A DNA stretch of 64,000 bases from Palsa-1439 sp050015495 (GCA_050015495.1 JBEKBH010000002.1:124001-188000); one strand, 5' to 3'. Positions 1 to 9,200 are shown, counted from the stretch's first letter. Translations and numbers: made by a program. The notes: generated by a model not told the origin, from the letters alone.

Positions 1-942
1 TTTGCCGTCGAGGATGGCGTCGACAAAATTCTGGAGTACTTCGACGTGCTGGCCGCCGCGGTCGGGAAAGGTGAACTTCGATTCTTTCGCGGCCGGGGCC
101 GCAAACGCTTTGGTGGCGGCGCGGCTGAACTCCGTCATGGGCGTTTCATTTTTCGTGAACGAGAGCACATCGTTCTCGAACACGAGCCGTCCGTTCTCGG
201 CGGCGATTTCGAGACGGTTGGTGCCGGGCGCTTCGCCCGTCGAGGCGATGAACACAGCGGTCGCGCCGTCGGTGTATTCGAAGTACGCGGTCACGTCGTC
301 CTCGACCTCGATATCGTGGTAGCGGCCGAACCCGCAGAACCCGCGGACGCGGTTGGGCATGCCGAAGAACCACTGGAACAGGTCGAGATTGTGCGGGCAT
401 TGATTGAGGAGCACGCCGCCGCCTTCGCCGGCCCAGGTGGCGCGCCAAGCGCCGAGTTTGTAGTACGCTTCGGTGCGGAACCAATTCGTGATGATCCAGT
501 TCACGCGGCGGACCTGTCCGAGTTCGCCGTTCTGGATAAGCTCGCGCACCTTTCGGTAATAGGGATCGGTGCGTTGGTTGAACATGGCGGCGAAGACCTG
601 TTTCGGACCCTGGTGGGCAGCGACGAGGCGTTGCCCATCCGCTTTGTGGACGGAAATCGGTTTTTCCACGAGCACGTGCAGGCTGTGTTGCAGGGCTTCG
701 ATGCCGATGGTGGTGTGAGCGTAGTGCGGGGTGGCGATGAGCACGGCGTCGACCACGCCCGAACGAACCAACTCGTCGCTCCGCGTAAAGCCTTTGGCGT
801 TCGGGAACCTGGCGAATTTGGCCGGGGTGGGATCGCACACGGCCGCGAGTTCGCAGCGGTTGACGGCGCCGGACGCAATCTTCTCGGCGTGTCCCAAGCC
901 CATGGTGCCCAGGCCGATGACTCCCAATCGGATGGATTTCAT
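1..942 (-). CDS. Gfo/Idh/MocA family NAD(P)-dependent oxidoreductase (3' end outside window)
   Basis: The reading frame opens at the ATG read from 942 and stays open to the window edge (314 codons), so the C-terminus is missing. The N-terminus is a Rossmann fold with GLGTMG at residues 10-15, and an EKP motif at about residues 93-95 (VEKPI) is the family signature. A later ANRVRGF/GRYHDIEVEDD region fits the C-terminal Gfo/Idh/MocA substrate domain. Such enzymes oxidise or reduce sugar or polyol carbons; in a glycan cluster a nucleotide-sugar or free-sugar substrate is plausible, but the substrate cannot be read from sequence. It is transcribed divergently from the epimerase cassette at 1293. 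Confidence 0.88.
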   Translation of the reverse strand, partial: MKSIRLGVIGLGTMGLGHAEKIASGAVNRCELAAVCDPTPAKFARFPNAKGFTRSDELVRSGVVDAVLIATPHYAHTTIGIEALQHSLHVLVEKPISVHKADGQRLVAAHQGPKQVFAAMFNQRTDPYYRKVRELIQNGELGQVRRVNWIITNWFRTEAYYKLGAWRATWAGEGGGVLLNQCPHNLDLFQWFFGMPNRVRGFCGFGRYHDIEVEDDVTAYFEYTDGATAVFIASTGEAPGTNRLEIAAENGRLVFENDVLSFTKNETPMTEFSRAATKAFAAPAAKESKFTFPDRGGQHVEVLQNFVDAILDGK

Positions 943-1292
943 TGTGCTCGCATTTTCAAACTTTGTGCATCCTACGCCATCGGTGGTACAGCGAACAAGT
1001 CTTTAGGACCGGAGACGGTGTGGACATGCGTCCGCCTCGGCCGCTCCGTTCATCAAATGTGGTTGACGAAATCTATGCGGAAATGGATGATTGATCCACC
1101 GGCGGCGCGGGGAAGCCCGACGGACAGGTTTGTTCAGCGTGACCGCAAGAGTTTTCTTCATTCGCGAGCAACGAAAGTTCAGGAAATGAAAGCAACTGGA
1201 ATCGCCTTGAACGCGATCGACAGCCGACCGGCGATGGTGGTGGCACTTGTGCCGTGTCGGCTTCGGCTTGGAGCCAACCGGGGCCCCTCTTG
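943..1292. other. Divergent intergenic region with a possible degenerate leader core
   Basis: 350 bp between two divergent genes; no credible ORF. Positions 1070-1093 (CTATGCGGAAATGGATGAT) resemble the core of the repeated leader element described elsewhere in this window, with a 3-nt deletion, and point toward the gene at 1293. Only the core is recognisable, so this copy is tentative. A short GGCAC-TT-GTGCC hairpin lies near 1241-1252. I see no clear -35/-10 pair. Confidence 0.3.
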
Positions 1293-2390
1293 ATGGCCGC
1301 GACTTCCGGCAAACGAACGATTCTCGTGACCGGGTCCAATGGGTTGATCGGGTCAGAGGTGTGCCTGTACTTCGCGGCGCGAGGGTTCGAGGTGTCCGGT
1401 ATCGACAACAACCAACGGGCGGTTTTTTTTGGTCCCCAAGGTGACACGCGGTGGAACCAAAGCCGTCTCCAGAAAGCGATCCGCGATTTCCATCATTACG
1501 AAGTGGACCTGCGGGACCGCGACCGCATCGAACAGACGATCAAGGAGGTTGCTCCCCAGTTGATCGTGCACGCAGCCGCGCAACCGTCACACGATCTGGC
1601 CGCTTCCATGCCCTTCGCGGATTTCGACACCAATGCCGTCGGCACGTTGAACATGCTGGAGGCGGCGCGGCGGCACTGCCCGGAGTCGCCGTTCGCCTAT
1701 TTATCGACCAATAAGGTTTACGGAGACGGGCCCAACACGATCCGGCTGAAGGAACTCGAAACGCGCTGGGACTACGATGATCCCCGGTTTGTGGAGGGGA
1801 TTCCGGAGTCATTCGGCGTCGATCAGGTATTGCACTCGCTGTTTGGGGCCTCGAAACTGGCGGCGGATACGCTGGTCCAGGAATACGGACGATATTTTCG
1901 GATGCCAACCTGCTGTTTGCGGGGGGGCTGCCTGACCGGGCCCAATCATTCCGGAGTGGAACTGCACGGATTTCTCAGTTATCTCGTCAAATGCAACTTC
2001 GAGGGCAAGCCGTACAAGGTTTATGGCTACAAGGGCAAACAGGTCCGCGACAACATTCACTCGGAAGACGTGGCGGCATTCATCTACGAGTTCTATTCCC
2101 GGCCGCGTTGTGCCGAGGTCTACAACATTGGCGGCGGTGGCGGGAACTCGTGCTCGATTCTCGAAGCGTTTGCGATGGTGGAACAACTCAGCGGACGAAA
2201 ACAGATTTACGAATACGTCGATCAGAACCGTATCGGAGACCACATCTGCTATTACAGTGACTTGCGCAAGATGAAGGAGCATTATCCGTCATGGTCGATT
2301 ACCATAACCCTGCCGCAAATATTCGAGGAGATTGCGGCCTCCTGGAGCCAACGGCTGGTTGGTGGAGCTGCGAATCAAGCTAGCCCATGA
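1293..2390 (+). CDS. NAD-dependent epimerase/dehydratase (CDP-paratose 2-epimerase-like SDR)
   Basis: 365-residue extended SDR. The start is the ATG at 1293, directly before KRTILVTGSNGLIG, the TGxxGxxG nucleotide-binding loop; an ATG 39 nt upstream would add only a non-homologous leader. STNKVYGD, ASKLAAD and the RGGCLTGP block match the CDP-paratose/tyvelose epimerase branch. The usual YxxxK catalytic pair reads FGASK (Phe instead of Tyr); I recall this change in close relatives, so it may be subfamily-specific rather than a lesion. It lies 21 nt upstream of a second SDR and is likely co-transcribed with it and a GT2, which suggests a deoxysugar or epimerised-sugar precursor. The actual substrate is unknown. 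Confidence 0.85.
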   Translation: MAATSGKRTILVTGSNGLIGSEVCLYFAARGFEVSGIDNNQRAVFFGPQGDTRWNQSRLQKAIRDFHHYEVDLRDRDRIEQTIKEVAPQLIVHAAAQPSHDLAASMPFADFDTNAVGTLNMLEAARRHCPESPFAYLSTNKVYGDGPNTIRLKELETRWDYDDPRFVEGIPESFGVDQVLHSLFGASKLAADTLVQEYGRYFRMPTCCLRGGCLTGPNHSGVELHGFLSYLVKCNFEGKPYKVYGYKGKQVRDNIHSEDVAAFIYEFYSRPRCAEVYNIGGGGGNSCSILEAFAMVEQLSGRKQIYEYVDQNRIGDHICYYSDLRKMKEHYPSWSITITLPQIFEEIAASWSQRLVGGAANQASP

Positions 2391-2411
2391 CGAGAACGGG
2401 GCCGGGGGAAC

Positions 2412-3482
2412 ATGAAGATACTGATCACCGGGATTTGCGGGTTTGCGGGAAGCACGATCGCGGAGGAACTGGCCCGGCGGTCATCGGGCTACCAGTTGTT
2501 TGGGTTCGACAACCTGAGCCGGGCGGGGAGCGAACGAAACCTGTCCCGCATCAAGAGATGCGGAGTGCGGTTTTTCCCCGGCGACGTCCGTAACGCCAGC
2601 GATCTGGAATCTTTGCCCACAGTCGACTGGGTAATTGACGCCGCGGCGAACCCGAGCGTGCTCGCCGGCATTACCGGGCAGGTCAGCAGCCGACAGCTCA
2701 TCGAGCACAATCTGTTAGGGACCATCAACGTGTTGGAGCACTGCAAGCGGTCCGCCGGTGGACTGGTGCTGCTGAGCACGAGCCGCGTGTATTCGATTGC
2801 GCCGCTGGCGAGCGCGCCGATGGACGTGGTGAACGACGGCTTTGTGCCCCGGCAACAGGAGATCGACCTGCCGGGCTGGACCGACCGGGGGATCAACGAA
2901 GACTTTTCCAAACAACCTCCCTTGTCCTTGTACGGCTGCACGAAACTCGCATCGGAACTTCTGGCGCTGGAGTATGGAGCGGCGTTTGGGTTGCCCGTGT
3001 ACATCAATCGTTGTGGGGTCCTGGCCGGCGCGGGTCAATTCGGGAAGCCGGACCAGGGAATTTTTTCCTTCTGGATTCATTCGTACTGCCAGAAGCGGCC
3101 GCTCAAGTATATCGGGTTTGGAGGTCACGGTCATCAAGTGCGCGACTGCCTGCATCCACGCGATCTGGTGCCGCTGTTGCACAATCAGATGCAGAGCTCG
3201 GGCAAACTGGCCGGGGAGATCATCAATTTGAGCGGAGGAATCGCCAGCGGCATGTCACTGGCGCAGTTGAGCCAATGGTGCCGGGAGCGATTTGGCCCGC
3301 ACACCGTGGAAGGCGACAATACACCGAGACCGTTCGACATTCCCTGGGTCGTGTTGGATTCATCCCGCGCGGAGCGCTTGTGGGGATGGCGTGTGGCGAC
3401 ACCGGTGGGACAGATATTGGACGAGATCGCCGAGCACGCCGTGGCGCACCCCGAATGGCTGGACCTGTCGAGCACCGCATGA
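2412..3482 (+). CDS. NAD-dependent epimerase/dehydratase (second SDR of the pair)
   Basis: 356 residues, starting MKILITGICGFAGS, with the TGxxGxxG loop at the N-terminus. Unlike its upstream neighbour it keeps the canonical YGCTK (YxxxK) dyad, and STSRVY supplies the Ser/Thr. The C-terminal half (GHGHQVRDCLHPRDL, then INLSGG) matches the neighbour's QVRDNIHSEDV / YNIGGG blocks, so the two are distant paralogues. Its stop overlaps the next start as ATGA at 3479-3482, implying translational coupling with the glycosyltransferase. Probable role: a nucleotide-sugar interconversion whose product the GT2 uses (inference). Confidence 0.85.
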   Translation: MKILITGICGFAGSTIAEELARRSSGYQLFGFDNLSRAGSERNLSRIKRCGVRFFPGDVRNASDLESLPTVDWVIDAAANPSVLAGITGQVSSRQLIEHNLLGTINVLEHCKRSAGGLVLLSTSRVYSIAPLASAPMDVVNDGFVPRQQEIDLPGWTDRGINEDFSKQPPLSLYGCTKLASELLALEYGAAFGLPVYINRCGVLAGAGQFGKPDQGIFSFWIHSYCQKRPLKYIGFGGHGHQVRDCLHPRDLVPLLHNQMQSSGKLAGEIINLSGGIASGMSLAQLSQWCRERFGPHTVEGDNTPRPFDIPWVVLDSSRAERLWGWRVATPVGQILDEIAEHAVAHPEWLDLSSTA

Positions 3483-4258
3483 CCGGGTCATCTCCAACGG
3501 CACCGCCCTTGTCATTGCTTTCCGTGGTGATCCCCGCGCGGAATGAGGAGGGTTGCATTTCCTCCACCGTGGAACACCTGCACGTGGAGTTGCGCCTTCA
3601 TGACGTGCCGCACCAGATCATCGTGGTGGATGACGGGAGCACCGACAAGACGTGGCCGCAATTGTTGGAGCTTCAAAAGCGGATTCCCGCGCTGAGCCCG
3701 GTCCAAAACCAGGGGCTGAACGGGTTTGGCCGGGCGATCATTTGCGGACTGGACGCGATGCAAGGCGACGCGGTCGTGATCATGATGGCCGACGAGTCAG
3801 ATGACTGTCGGGATGTCGTGCGGTATTGGGTGGAATTGAACAAGGGGTACGATTGCGTGTTTGGCAGCCGGTTTATCAAGGGCGGTGGGGTGATCGACTA
3901 TCCACGGCACAAACTGTTGTTGAACCGTCTGGCGAATCTTTTTTTGCGGATCCTGTTTCGGATACGGCTCAACGACACCACGAACGCCTTCAAAGCGTAT
4001 CGCAAAGAGGTCATTACCGGCTGTCGTCCGCTGATTTCCCCGCACTTCAACCTGACGGTGGAGCTTCCGTTGAAGGCGATCGTGCGCGGCTACACGTGGA
4101 CCGTCATTCCGATCACCTGGCGCAATCGCCGCACGGGCGAAGCCAAACTCAAGATCAAGGAGATGGGCAGCCGCTACCTGTTCAGCTGCCTGTATGTGTG
4201 GCTCGAAAAGTACTTCAGCCGCGGCGATTATCGGAAGCCCGGGGAGGAAAAGGCCTGA
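3479..4258 (+). CDS. Glycosyltransferase family 2, DPM1/DolP-mannose-synthase-like
   Basis: 259 residues; the start overlaps the upstream stop (ATGA). The GT-A fold is indicated by VVIPARNEEG near residue 15 and VVDDGSTD near 45. The metal-binding acidic motif appears as MADESDD rather than the common DADLQ. NDTTNAFKAYRKEV and ITWRNRRTGEAKLKI are typical of the dolichyl/polyprenyl-phosphate sugar synthase branch. No C-terminal membrane domain is present, so the enzyme is probably membrane-associated and makes a polyprenyl-phosphate sugar (inference). It is the last gene of the 1293-4258 unit. Confidence 0.88.
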   Translation: MTGSSPTAPPLSLLSVVIPARNEEGCISSTVEHLHVELRLHDVPHQIIVVDDGSTDKTWPQLLELQKRIPALSPVQNQGLNGFGRAIICGLDAMQGDAVVIMMADESDDCRDVVRYWVELNKGYDCVFGSRFIKGGGVIDYPRHKLLLNRLANLFLRILFRIRLNDTTNAFKAYRKEVITGCRPLISPHFNLTVELPLKAIVRGYTWTVIPITWRNRRTGEAKLKIKEMGSRYLFSCLYVWLEKYFSRGDYRKPGEEKA

Positions 4259-4626
4259 ACCGCGGATTTTGGGGACCGAACAGCGCATTCCCGCCAACTC
4301 GCAGGACGTTGTCCTTCCAGCCCAGCCAATACTGATTGTGGCGTGCCTCATACGAAAAGAGGGCGCAGGCGGCCACCAACAACAGACAAACGATCACCGT
4401 GTTGATCCAACGGTTTGGGGAGGCTCCACTCAGCCTGAACGGATATCTGACAGACACCGGAAAGCGTGTCGAGGCCGAACATTCCCCATTTCCTTGGGGC
4501 GATGGGAAATTCGCGGCGTATTCCGAGAGCAACTTGAGCGGGCAAATCCGTTCAAGCGATGTGTGGCCTGGGATCGGCTTGCTTTGGAATGCCGTCTTGG
4601 GAAAAAAGCATCGTTTCCCGTGACCC
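4259..4626. other. Decayed coding DNA upstream of the GT pseudogene
   Basis: No intact gene. From 4512 on, the plus strand encodes a tail (AAYSESNLSGQIRSSDVW, then GIGLLWNAVLGKKHRFP and a stop at 4621-4623). It is matched at 7858-7965 by a near-identical tail with many synonymous differences, so it was once the C-terminus of an unidentified gene just ahead of the glycosyltransferase. On the minus strand about 4265-4440 reads a hydrophobic segment (TVIVCLLLVAACALFSYEA) that may be a membrane-protein remnant. Neither fragment can be assigned a family. Confidence 0.45.
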
Positions 4627-5134
4627 ATGAAACAGATTCTCATTCTGACACCGACGTATGATCCTTCCAAGGACGGTGTGGCGGAAGCGGCGAAGGTCAC
4701 GGCGCGCGGTTTGGCCAGCCGTGGCTTTCGGGTGACGGTAGCAACTGGTTATCTTCCAGATCGCGGGGCGCAAGCCGCCGACGCCAACCCGGTGGTGAAG
4801 CAGTTCCGGGTAGGCGGGACTTCGAATCTGCGGGCAGGCATTCATGGCGACGTTGCCGCGTACCAGGAGTTCATCGCGAACTTCCCGGGGGATTTCATCC
4901 TTTGTCACAGTTGGGAGGCGTGGACCACCGACCTGGCGGCTCCGGTGTTTTCCAAGACTCCGGCCAAGAAGGTGCTTGCGAGCCACGGGTTTAGCGTGCA
5001 TCTCGTGCATTGACACAAGCGTTTTCCGTGGGGACTGGGCCAATGGCTGGGATGGCTGCCCTACGTTATGCGATCGCCGTTGTTGATGAGGAAGTTTTCG
5101 CGGGTCGTGCTTTTGAGCAACCGGGTGGATCGGC
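4512..5134 (+). repeat. Direct duplication, copy 1 (decayed)
   Basis: About 620 bp starting CGCGGCGTATTCCGAGAGC and ending in GTGCTTTTGAGCAACC, closely similar throughout to 7857-8488 in the same orientation. It spans the tail of a lost upstream gene and the N-terminal third of a GT4 gene. The copies differ by scattered substitutions and an 8-nt length change just before the GT start. Confidence 0.85.
4627..5134 (+). pseudogene. Truncated, nonsense-mutated duplicate of the GT4 gene at 7980
   Basis: The frame begins MKQILILTPTYDPSKDGVAE and tracks the intact protein at 7980 almost residue for residue for 128 codons. There a Trp codon (TGG in the intact copy, 8364-8366) is TGA at 5011-5013. 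In-frame similarity continues past this stop (RFPWGLGQWLGWLPYVM) to about 5134, where homology ends and unrelated DNA follows. That DNA carries a short tail reading KLELFNNSL before a stop at 5219-5221, possibly the end of another lost gene. The product would be an N-terminal GT-B half-domain without the donor-binding half, so non-functional. Confidence 0.85.
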
Positions 5135-5304
5135 GGACACCTTGTACGTGCCGAAGAGGTTCGATCCGAAGGCGCCATCAATGAGGAGATGAAACTCGAA
5201 CTGTTCAACAACAGCCTCTGACTAACACAACCCCTGGCACGAAAAAAGCAGCATGGTCACGTCAGGCTAGTGCTCTTGGTTGACCCAAGCTCCCAAGTCC
5301 TTGG

Positions 5305-6189
5305 TCACTTGTATCCGTGAAGGACGAACTCAACTACCCTTGCTTGTTCGGCACCCGCGTCGCGCAATTCACGGCGCAGGAATGGCCAGATCTGTTGAAA
5401 GTACCCGGCATCAGCCACGCGTGTGGTATTGATGCGAACTCCTGAGAAACCAGCGTCCTGAGCACACTGCTGATACACACCGACTGGCCATCGGGTTGCC
5501 CGGTTATAGGGCGGGAACATCAGCCAGTAAAGCCAGTTGGGGTATATCTGAAAATCGAGGGGAGGCGCAGGATCTTCGAAGGGGCCATGGCCGCCAAGAT
5601 CAACCGCATGAATCATCACGCCTCCGGGTTTCAGAGCCCTGTGGCAGGACGAGAAGAAAGCCGGCAAATCCTCAACATGTTCCACGACGGAAAAAGAGAA
5701 AATCAAATCATAGGTATCGCGGATATTCATTTCTTCCATGAATCCCATTCGGTAGGCCACCCAGGACGAATTCAGAGACGGCGGATCACCGATGAGCACA
5801 GCATCAACATTCACCGGCAACCCCGTAGCGGCAACCCGTTCCAGCACTTCCTTCTGGCGGCGCGTAGCGACCGGTGGGTTGAATTCCACAATCTCAACTC
5901 GGCGCGCACCTAGCCCTAAGAACAACCCCGCCGTGGCGAGACAATCGCCGGCGCCAACTTCACAGGCAACAAGGCCATCCAGCCTTTGATTGCCGGGCAA
6001 GCTTAGCAGAGCAAGGTTGCAGATTTGCGTATACCGCTCAACCGCCTTGTCCATCGACCCGGAGATTACCGGAGCAACAGGTTTGGGTGGAATGCGAAGG
6101 AGCCGCCGCAGGTGGCGACGTAAGCCGTAGTATGTCGCCCGCGCGACGATGCGCGGGCCCCACCCAGGATAACAGACGAAAACAGGCAT
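5305..6189 (-). CDS. Class I SAM-dependent methyltransferase
   Basis: 294 residues from the ATG read at 6189 (MPVFVCYPGWGPRIV). The frame extends 51 codons further upstream, but that part runs through the repeated leader core and is not protein-like. CEVGAGDCLATAG near residue 95 is motif I, VEIVEFNPP follows as motif II, FSFSVVEHVEDLPAF is the DUF/Methyltransf_11-like motif, and LKPGGVMIHAVD is post-motif. The likely role is methylation of a sugar in the exported glycan; the acceptor is unknown. It is a single-gene unit with its own leader element 34 nt upstream. Confidence 0.82.
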   Translation of the reverse strand: MPVFVCYPGWGPRIVARATYYGLRRHLRRLLRIPPKPVAPVISGSMDKAVERYTQICNLALLSLPGNQRLDGLVACEVGAGDCLATAGLFLGLGARRVEIVEFNPPVATRRQKEVLERVAATGLPVNVDAVLIGDPPSLNSSWVAYRMGFMEEMNIRDTYDLIFSFSVVEHVEDLPAFFSSCHRALKPGGVMIHAVDLGGHGPFEDPAPPLDFQIYPNWLYWLMFPPYNRATRWPVGVYQQCAQDAGFSGVRINTTRVADAGYFQQIWPFLRRELRDAGAEQARVVEFVLHGYK

Positions 6190-6222
6190 AACGCGTTCCT
6201 TAGAGCGTGTGTGAGAAAGCGA

Positions 6223-6249
6223 TTTTAGCCGACATTTCCCATATGACTC
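6223..6249 (-). promoter_or_regulatory. Repeated leader element, core only (copy E)
   Basis: Read on the minus strand, GAGTCATATGGGAAATGTCG followed by GCTAAAA is a near-perfect copy of the core shared by elements at 13031, 20163, 26995 and 38888. It sits 34 nt before the methyltransferase start and reads into it. The promoter-like upstream block of the full element is not recognisable here. Confidence 0.5.
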
Positions 6250-6406
6250 CCATGAGGGGTAATTAGTCAAGCGCGGAGTAGAACTTCCCCAATTGTGAAG
6301 GCGAGTGCGGTCAGGTAAGCAGCCGGGCGAATCGAGCATCAAACACCCCTTTCCCCCGCAGGGTCGGCGGCGGTGTTCGCACCCGGTGCGGCGGTTGTCG
6401 CCTCGC

Positions 6407-7595
6407 TCACGGGCTGCCGCCGCACCCCAACACTTCGTCCGCCATCGTGCTCCACAGAATCCACTGGCTGAGCAGGCGTGCCGTTTTCTTCACGCCCCAG
6501 TCCCGCCACGCCGCTTGGGTCTCCAGCCACAGTCGATACGCTTCCTGCAAGGCCAGCCCGACCTCCCATAACAGCCGCAGTGCTTCCTTCGCTGCCGCAT
6601 CCTTCAGGTTACGCCCGTTTGCTGCCGACCACCGCGTTGGAGTGCTTGAAGCCGTTGTTCTCAATCGCCCACCGTGCGTGCGCCAACTCCCGCATCTCCG
6701 CCGCCCGTAGGCTCTCGTCGGTCGTCAGCACCCAGAACTCGAAAGTCTGGCCGGCATACATACTTGCCTTTCAGATGCGTTTCCCGCACCCACGCCAGTT
6801 TTAGCGGGGACACCAACCCCGCCCACCGCATCCCGCCTTGCGCGCACACCGTGTAACTCACCGCCCGCGCCTCATCCACGCCACACACCACTTCGACTTC
6901 GGTGGCCCGCAACTGTTCGGGCGGCCCCGCGCTCCACACACCGCCCGCGAGTCGGCGACCAACGCCAACGCCTGCTCCGAGGTCTTCACTACCAGATGCA
7001 ACCCCCATTGCCGCCGTGCCGTGGCGAAGTCGGCGCGATCCGCCATCAGCCCATCGTAGAGCAGATGGGTCGCAAACCCGGCTCCCAAGGGCTGCGTGGC
7101 TCGCGCCAACACCGCGCGCGACGCCGCTAGTTCGTGCCCGCGTCCCACATAGCGTTCCATGTCCACGCTGTAGTAGAACGCCCCGGCAAAACCCAGCACG
7201 CTGGCCCACACGCCCCCAAAGCAACTGCCATCCACCACGGCCAAGCGCACTGATCGTCCGCTGGACAGCAGCCGATTCGCCCGTCCCTGATCCTGCTGCC
7301 ACAAGTGCACCGCATGCGTCGCGTCTCGCGCCGGTCTCAATTCCCATTGCCCCAACGCCCGCAACAGCGTCGAGTCCGAACCCCGACACCGCTGTGCCCT
7401 GCGGGCACGGCCCGACCCCAGCAAGAAAGAGAAAGCGGGCCGTACACTCCCGGACGCCAGCCCAATCCATACGGAAATCGTCCGTGCGCCAGGGGCACGA
7501 GAAAGAGAAAGAAGTAACCGCTGGCCTCTTACGTCAAGATCCAAGAGATCAAAGGCCATCCCTTGAAAACGTTGGGGTGTTTGGATACCGAACAC
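6407..7595 (-). pseudogene. Frameshifted IS4-like DDE transposase remnant
   Basis: Three consecutive minus-strand frames join into one transposase. The first Asp block is VVDGSCFGGVWA (about 7260-7220) and the second is YDGLMADRADFATARRQWG with VVKTSE (about 7060-6990). After a frame change near 6900 comes KLAWVRETHLKGKYVC. After another near 6740 comes RWAIENNGFKHSN, the WxIENxxF catalytic-Glu signature of IS4-type enzymes. At least two frameshifts make it inactive. I could not identify terminal inverted repeats or a target duplication. It marks past IS activity beside the duplicated GT segment. Confidence 0.75.
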
Positions 7596-7598
7596 CGG

Positions 7599-7822
7599 TC
7601 AAGCAAACTCTGTGATTTTGTTCAACTCAGGGACGGTGTCCAGATCTTGTTCGCCGTCGTAATCCTCCTGTTTCCAATGATCCCGATTCAGAACAAACGT
7701 AGCGATTTGGCTGCCGTCGCCTGCTGGGGGATCTCCTCGATGAGCAAATCCTCATTCCGGAACAACGTCTTCCAGCCATCGGCGACATGCGTCAGCTTTG
7801 CGTCATCGGTTTCCCGCACCAT
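7599..7822 (-). pseudogene. C-terminal remnant of an unidentified gene
   Basis: Reading leftward from 7822, MVRETDDAKLTHVADGW and KTLFRNEDLLIEEIPQ is protein-like. It shifts frame near 7720 and continues as IATFVLNRDHWKQEDYDGE and DTVPELNKITEFA, ending in TGA at 7599-7601. Composition and continuity across one frameshift argue for a real but broken coding end. I do not recognise the family. It is wedged between the dead transposase and the intact GT4. Confidence 0.45.
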
Positions 7823-7856
7823 GCTGCCCTTGCCAGCGAAAAAAAGACAACGCGTC

Positions 7857-8488
7857 CGCGGCGTATTCCGAGAGCAACTCGAACGGGCAAATCCGTTCGA
7901 ACGCGGTGTGGATTGGAATCGGCTTGCTTTGGAATGCCGTTTTGGGTAAAAAGAATCGCTTCCCATAGCCCAATAGCTCATGAAACACATTCTCATTCTG
8001 ACACCGACATATGATCCTTCCAAGGATGGCGTGGCGGAAGCGGCGAAGGTCACAGCGTGCGGTTTGGCTGGCCGAGGTTACCGGGTGACGGTAGCGACTG
8101 GCTATCTCGCGGATCGTGTGACGCAAGCCGCCGACGCCAACCCGATGGTGAAGCAGTTCCGGGTGAGCGGGGATTCGAGTCTGCGGGTGGGCATTCATGG
8201 TGACATTGCCGCGTATCAGGAGTTCATCGCGAACTTCCCGGGCGATTTCATCATTTGTCACGGTTGGGCGATGTGGACCACCGATCTGGCGGCGGCGGTG
8301 TTTCACAAAACACCGGCGAAGAAAGTGCTCGTGAGCCACGGGTTTAGCACGCATCTCGTGAATTGGCACAGGCGTTTTCCATGGGGACTGGGCCAATGGC
8401 TGGGTTGGCTGCCCTACGTTATGCGGTCGCCGTTCTTGATGAGGAAGTTTTCGCGGGTCGTGCTTTTGAGCGAGCGGGTAGACTGGCA
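7857..8488 (+). repeat. Direct duplication, copy 2 (intact GT gene)
   Basis: Partner of the segment at 4512-5134. Similarity begins in the tail AAYSESNSNGQIRSNAVW and runs through the GT start into codon about 170 of the intact gene, which then continues beyond the duplicated part. Confidence 0.85.
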
Positions 8489-9152
8489 ACGCTTTTTTGA
8501 CCATCGAGTGGCCAAGCTCACCGGCTATCGGGGGATCGTGGTGATTCCCAATGGTATCGACCCGGGCGCATGTGACAGGCCACTACCCGACTTCCGCCGC
8601 GAGTTCGGTGTCGGGGACGGTTGCATGTTCTTGTGCGTCGCGAATTACTGCACGCGCAAGAATCAGGAACTGGCTGTGCGCGCGTTCCGCAAGACCCGGG
8701 TAGCCGGGGCAATCTTGGTGTTCATTGGCAGTGAATTCAATGAGTACCAGGCCATGGTGCGCGACCTGGATCGGGAACTGGCGAAGTCTCATCCCGAAGG
8801 GCATGTCATGTTCATCGAGAAGATCAACCGCGACATGACGCTGGCGGCGTTCAACGCGTGTGATATTTTCGTGCTGACCTCGAAAGACGAAACTCAGCCG
8901 ATTGTCCTTCTGGAAACGATGGCTTGTGGAAAGCCATTTATCAGCACGGAAAGCAGCGGTTGTATCGCCGAACTGCCCGGAGGACTCGTGGTGCGCTCGG
9001 AACAACAGATCAGCGAGCAGATGAAACGTCTTGCGGAAAGCCCGGACGCCCGCCAATCGCTCGGAGAAGCCGGGCGTAACGGCTGCCTGGCGCGTTACAC
9101 TCACGAGCGCGTCGTGGACGCGTACCAAAAACTCTTGGAGTCTCTCGGGTAA
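7980..9152 (+). CDS. Glycosyltransferase family 4
   Basis: 390 residues, GT-B fold. The N-terminal domain starts ILILTPTYDPSKDGVAEAA (acceptor side, with the Gly-rich turn replaced by DGVAE), and a linker VVIPNGIDP at about residue 184 precedes the donor-binding domain. FLCVANYCTRKNQELAVRAF is the usual start of the nucleotide-sugar domain. The EX7E-type motif reads DETQPIVLLETMACGKPF. It is the intact copy of the duplicated pair, so it should supply whatever activity the dead copy once had. The donor and acceptor sugars cannot be inferred. Confidence 0.9.
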   Translation: MKHILILTPTYDPSKDGVAEAAKVTACGLAGRGYRVTVATGYLADRVTQAADANPMVKQFRVSGDSSLRVGIHGDIAAYQEFIANFPGDFIICHGWAMWTTDLAAAVFHKTPAKKVLVSHGFSTHLVNWHRRFPWGLGQWLGWLPYVMRSPFLMRKFSRVVLLSERVDWQRFFDHRVAKLTGYRGIVVIPNGIDPGACDRPLPDFRREFGVGDGCMFLCVANYCTRKNQELAVRAFRKTRVAGAILVFIGSEFNEYQAMVRDLDRELAKSHPEGHVMFIEKINRDMTLAAFNACDIFVLTSKDETQPIVLLETMACGKPFISTESSGCIAELPGGLVVRSEQQISEQMKRLAESPDARQSLGEAGRNGCLARYTHERVVDAYQKLLESLG

Positions 9153-9200
9153 AGTCCAATCGATAACGTCTTGCCGGGCAGGCGGGAGTCCCTCAACACA

